Shown here: in pieces, positions 6,621 through 8,404 of the stretch
How the letters are laid out: the number at the start of each line of letters is the position of its first letter
How positions within the stretch are numbered: position 1 is the stretch's first letter
Assembly: GCA_900554945.1 (NCBI GenBank)
Contig: USJN01000053.1
Location: 1 to 8,404 of the forward strand
DNA length: 8,404 nucleotides
From: an uncultured Coriobacteriaceae bacterium
Lineage (GTDB): Bacteria; Actinomycetota; Coriobacteriia; Coriobacteriales; Eggerthellaceae
Reading direction: 5' to 3'
The notes under the pieces: model-generated
Seen by the model: the letters and a program-made list of their open reading frames with translations, nothing else
Told to the model about the DNA's origin: nothing
Databases searched by the model: none
Program-made: the position numbers and the translations under genes

Positions 6621-6634
6621 CGCGCGATCGCGCG
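6621..6634. promoter_or_regulatory. Perfect 14-bp palindrome, candidate operator
   Basis: CGCGCGATCGCGCG is its own reverse complement and lies 69 bases before the ATG at 6704 of the WYL gene. Dimeric regulators of this type bind inverted repeats before their own gene, so it is a candidate autoregulatory site. In GC-rich DNA a palindrome like this can also arise by chance, or be a methylation or restriction target (it contains CGATCG). Confidence 0.3.
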
Positions 6635-6692
6635 GCTGATGGCCTAAAAGTAACCCATCATGAAAGGTATCCTTCAATCATCAAACGAAGGG

Positions 6693-6712
6693 AGGAGCTT
6701 AGGATGAGCTAG
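6693..6712 (+). promoter_or_regulatory. Ribosome site with two-codon leader ORF (ATG AGC TAG) in frame with the WYL gene
   Basis: AGGAG (6693-6697) is ideally placed, six bases before ATG 6704. That ATG is followed by AGC and an in-frame TAG (6710-6712), then AGC and ATG 6716, where the long frame opens. Either the original start codon has been cut off by an amber codon (for example CAG to TAG), or this is a minimal leader peptide whose termination lets ribosomes restart three bases later. Confidence 0.65.
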
Positions 6713-6715
6713 AGC

Positions 6716-7783
6716 ATGCCGGGGCTTCCCAAGAAGATGGTGCCCCTGATGATCCTTGAGATTCTGCGCGAGGAGACGGATGGCGAGCATCACCTGACGC
6801 AAAAAGAAATCGGCGAGAAGATGCTCAAGCGCTACGAGCTGTCGGTGGACCGCAAAGCGGTCAAGCGCAACATCGACAACCTCATCGACCTGGGGTTTCC
6901 CATCGAGTACTCGAAGTCAACGCGCATGATGCCGAACCAGAATACGGGCAAGCTGGAGGAAAACACAACGACGTCCGATTGCTGGTACGTGCACGATTTC
7001 ACCGAGTCTGAGCTCAGGCTGCTTATCGACGGTCTTTTGTTCTCGAAGCATCTTCCCTACAACCAGTGCCGGGAGCTCGTTGACAAGCTGGTGGGGCAGT
7101 CGAGCCGCTACTTCAAGCCGCATGTCCGCCATGTTTACACGATGCCCGCTACGCTTCCCCAGAACCCCGAGCTGTTCTTGACCATTGAGACGCTTGACGA
7201 AGCGATCGATGCCAAGCGCAAGGTTGCATTCCGCTACCTTGAGTACGGGACCGACGGCAAGCAGCGCCCCAAGCGCCGCGAGGATGGAACGGTGCGCGAA
7301 TATATCACGAGCCCCTACCAGATGGCCGCCAAGGAAGGGAAGTACTACCTTATCTGCAACTACGACAAGTACGATGACGTTTCGAACTACCGCATTGACC
7401 GCATGGCGGACGTTCGCGTGCTCGATGATGAGCCGGTAAAGCCGTTCGAATCGCTTGAGGGTGCCGGGAAGGCGGGCCTCGATTTGGCGAAGTACATGGC
7501 GGAGCACGTCTATATGTATTCTTCGGCCAACGCGCGCTGCAGGTTTCGCGTTACGCGGGCGATGATAAGCGACGTTATTGATATGTTCGGCTCGAACGTC
7601 GTTTTTAGCGACGAGACCGACGAGCACGTTACCGTGAGCGCCCACGTGAACGAGCGCGCCATGTGGCAATTTGCGAAGAATTATGCCCCTGACGTGCTAA
7701 TATTTGAGCCGAAGCGCCTGGCCGACCAGGTACGCGCCGAAGCCGAGCGCACAATCGAAGCGTATAGGGAATTGGAAGGATAG
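6716..7783 (+). CDS. WYL-domain transcriptional regulator (HTH-WYL-WCX)
   Basis: A 355-residue predicted cytoplasmic DNA-binding regulator. Residues of about 8-65 form a winged helix-turn-helix (LTQKEIGEKM, then DRKAVKRNIDNLIDLGFPIE). A linker region follows, then a WYL domain at about 156-237 with the signature KYYLICNY (209-216) and NYRIDRM (224-230), typical of ligand-sensing, Sm-fold-like WYL domains. A C-terminal WCX-type region spans about 264-350 (CRFRVTRAMISDVIDMFG ... ERTIEAY). The length is usual for the family. The start is odd: the best ribosome site serves ATG 6704, but TAG intervenes at the third codon, so 6716 is the first possible start of the full frame. The next gene begins 15 bases after the stop, suggesting an operon. 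Relatives (BrxR, CapW, PafBC types) sense nucleic acids or repress defence genes; the ligand and target here are unknown. Codons such as AGG and ATA are more frequent than in dnaE. Confidence 0.9.
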   Translation: MPGLPKKMVPLMILEILREETDGEHHLTQKEIGEKMLKRYELSVDRKAVKRNIDNLIDLGFPIEYSKSTRMMPNQNTGKLEENTTTSDCWYVHDFTESELRLLIDGLLFSKHLPYNQCRELVDKLVGQSSRYFKPHVRHVYTMPATLPQNPELFLTIETLDEAIDAKRKVAFRYLEYGTDGKQRPKRREDGTVREYITSPYQMAAKEGKYYLICNYDKYDDVSNYRIDRMADVRVLDDEPVKPFESLEGAGKAGLDLAKYMAEHVYMYSSANARCRFRVTRAMISDVIDMFGSNVVFSDETDEHVTVSAHVNERAMWQFAKNYAPDVLIFEPKRLADQVRAEAERTIEAYRELEG

Positions 7784-7798
7784 CGGAGGGATTTTGCA

Positions 7799-8404
7799 AT
7801 GAGTGATAAAAACACAATCGACGGCAAGATTTTCGACTTCGCATACGAGCTGGCTATGCGTGATGCAACGATGCGGACGGCATTCACGGGAACAACGATT
7901 TATGCTCTGCTGGGCAAGAGGAACCCCGGCACAAAATGTGATGCAACTTCCGAGCAGAAAGAAAACGCCTCGCGCGCTAAGAATGCTGTTTGGCGCTATA
8001 TCGAGGGAATCCGCACTAATAAGGGGTACAAGGATAAGGATGAGCACGATGCTATCTTCCTTAGAACTGCCAAAAAGGTAATCGATGCGTTCAAAGAGTA
8101 TAGGGATGGGGGCTCCTCTTTCACCTTTGGTAACGCGCAAAAACTCATCAACATGACCGCGAAATATATCGCCCTAGGTTTTTACATGGATGATTGCAGG
8201 GAAAAGTTCCAATATTGTCATTGTCCCATGGACGGCATAATGGTTGAAAAGGTAATCACGTTGCTTGAAGGCCGTGAAGACATACGTGAGACTTTCGGGC
8301 TTGAGAAACGCGGTTGGAAAGGCGTGCTTCGAGATACGGCATGGAGCAAGATCGAGAAAGCCGAAGAAGGCTACGACAGATTTCAACTCATCGTGGATTC
8401 ACTT
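7799..8404 (+). CDS. Unrecognised protein, 5' part, second gene of the WYL operon (3' end outside window)
   Basis: The frame is open from ATG 7799 to the last base: 202 residues with no stop, so it is truncated by the window. GGAGGG (7785-7790) precedes the ATG at eight bases. The protein is mostly alpha-helical in appearance and rich in Lys, Asp and Glu. Two blocks look conserved: FGNAQKLINMTAKYI (110-124) and CHCPMDGIM (140-148), whose Cys/His/Asp cluster could bind metal or be catalytic. Otherwise the N-terminus (IDGKIFDFAYELAMRD) and KNAVWRYIEGIR (61-72) are featureless helices. There is no signal peptide or membrane helix. I have a weak impression that the FG-AQK-N-KY plus CHCP-D pattern occurs in uncharacterised proteins of accessory regions, but I cannot name a family. 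Base composition is markedly lower in GC than dnaE, and AGA, AGG, ATA and CTA codons occur, which suggests horizontal acquisition. Confidence 0.85.
   Translation, partial: MSDKNTIDGKIFDFAYELAMRDATMRTAFTGTTIYALLGKRNPGTKCDATSEQKENASRAKNAVWRYIEGIRTNKGYKDKDEHDAIFLRTAKKVIDAFKEYRDGGSSFTFGNAQKLINMTAKYIALGFYMDDCREKFQYCHCPMDGIMVEKVITLLEGREDIRETFGLEKRGWKGVLRDTAWSKIEKAEEGYDRFQLIVDSL

Larger units (their letters stand above)
6428..6715. other. Divergent intergenic region
   Basis: This 288-base gap separates the minus-strand nucleotidyltransferase-like gene from the plus-strand WYL operon. It holds the minus-strand promoter (6467-6482), an imperfect hairpin at 6537-6557 (GGGCGT pairing with ACGCCC, no T-run), a 14-bp palindrome (6621-6634) and the WYL-gene ribosome site. 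I found no tRNA, no attachment-site-like direct repeat, and no convincing plus-strand -35/-10 pair. Confidence 0.6.

Noticed and set aside
6428..6715. tRNA or phage attachment site at the boundary of the lower-GC region.
   Set aside because: No cloverleaf, tRNA 3' end or direct repeat pair could be found by eye.
1..8404. CRISPR array or tandem repeats.
   Set aside because: No regularly spaced direct repeats were seen anywhere in the window.

Overview
The window looks like a stretch of chromosome from a high-GC actinobacterium, most plausibly a gut coriobacterium of the Eggerthellaceae. That placement is an inference from GC-rich codon use, clear Shine-Dalgarno sites and the overall feel of the dnaE, truA and asnB proteins; no rRNA or other decisive marker is present.

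Layout, left to right. (1) Positions 1-1979 (+) hold the C-terminal half of the replicative DNA polymerase III alpha subunit (dnaE), cut by the left edge. (2) Positions 1980-2254 are a gene-free but highly structured spacer: a perfect hairpin directly after the dnaE stop, a large nested inverted repeat (about 2015-2193) that resembles a dispersed palindromic element, and a third strong hairpin just before truA. (3) 2255-3109 (+) is truA (tRNA pseudouridine synthase); its promoter appears to overlap its own start codons. (4) 3151-3939 (+) encodes an unrecognised protein with a helical N-terminus, a long acidic Pro/Glu linker and a small conserved-looking tail, with its own extended -10 promoter. 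(5) A hairpin terminator at 3946-3974 separates it from the convergent asnB (3975-5924, -), a glutamine-hydrolysing asparagine synthetase. (6) 6059-6427 (-) encodes a small nucleotidyltransferase-fold protein with a degraded active site. asnB and this gene share a nearly identical promoter/start-site sequence. (7) 6428-6715 is an intergenic region holding that promoter and a 14-bp perfect palindrome. (8) 6716-7783 (+) is a WYL-domain transcriptional regulator whose best-placed start codon (6704) is followed by an in-frame amber codon. (9) 7799-8404 (+) is the 5' part of an unrecognised gene in the same operon, running off the right edge.

The first ~6 kb are housekeeping genes. From about 6.7 kb on, base composition drops (four sampled 60-base lines of the last gene give 106/240 G+C, against 79/120 for two lines of dnaE) and codons such as AGA, AGG, ATA and CTA appear. 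Together with a WYL regulator heading an operon with an unknown protein, this suggests the left edge of an acquired accessory module, possibly an anti-phage defence locus. That function is inferred from WYL regulators in known defence islands (BrxR, CapW types), not demonstrated by the sequence.
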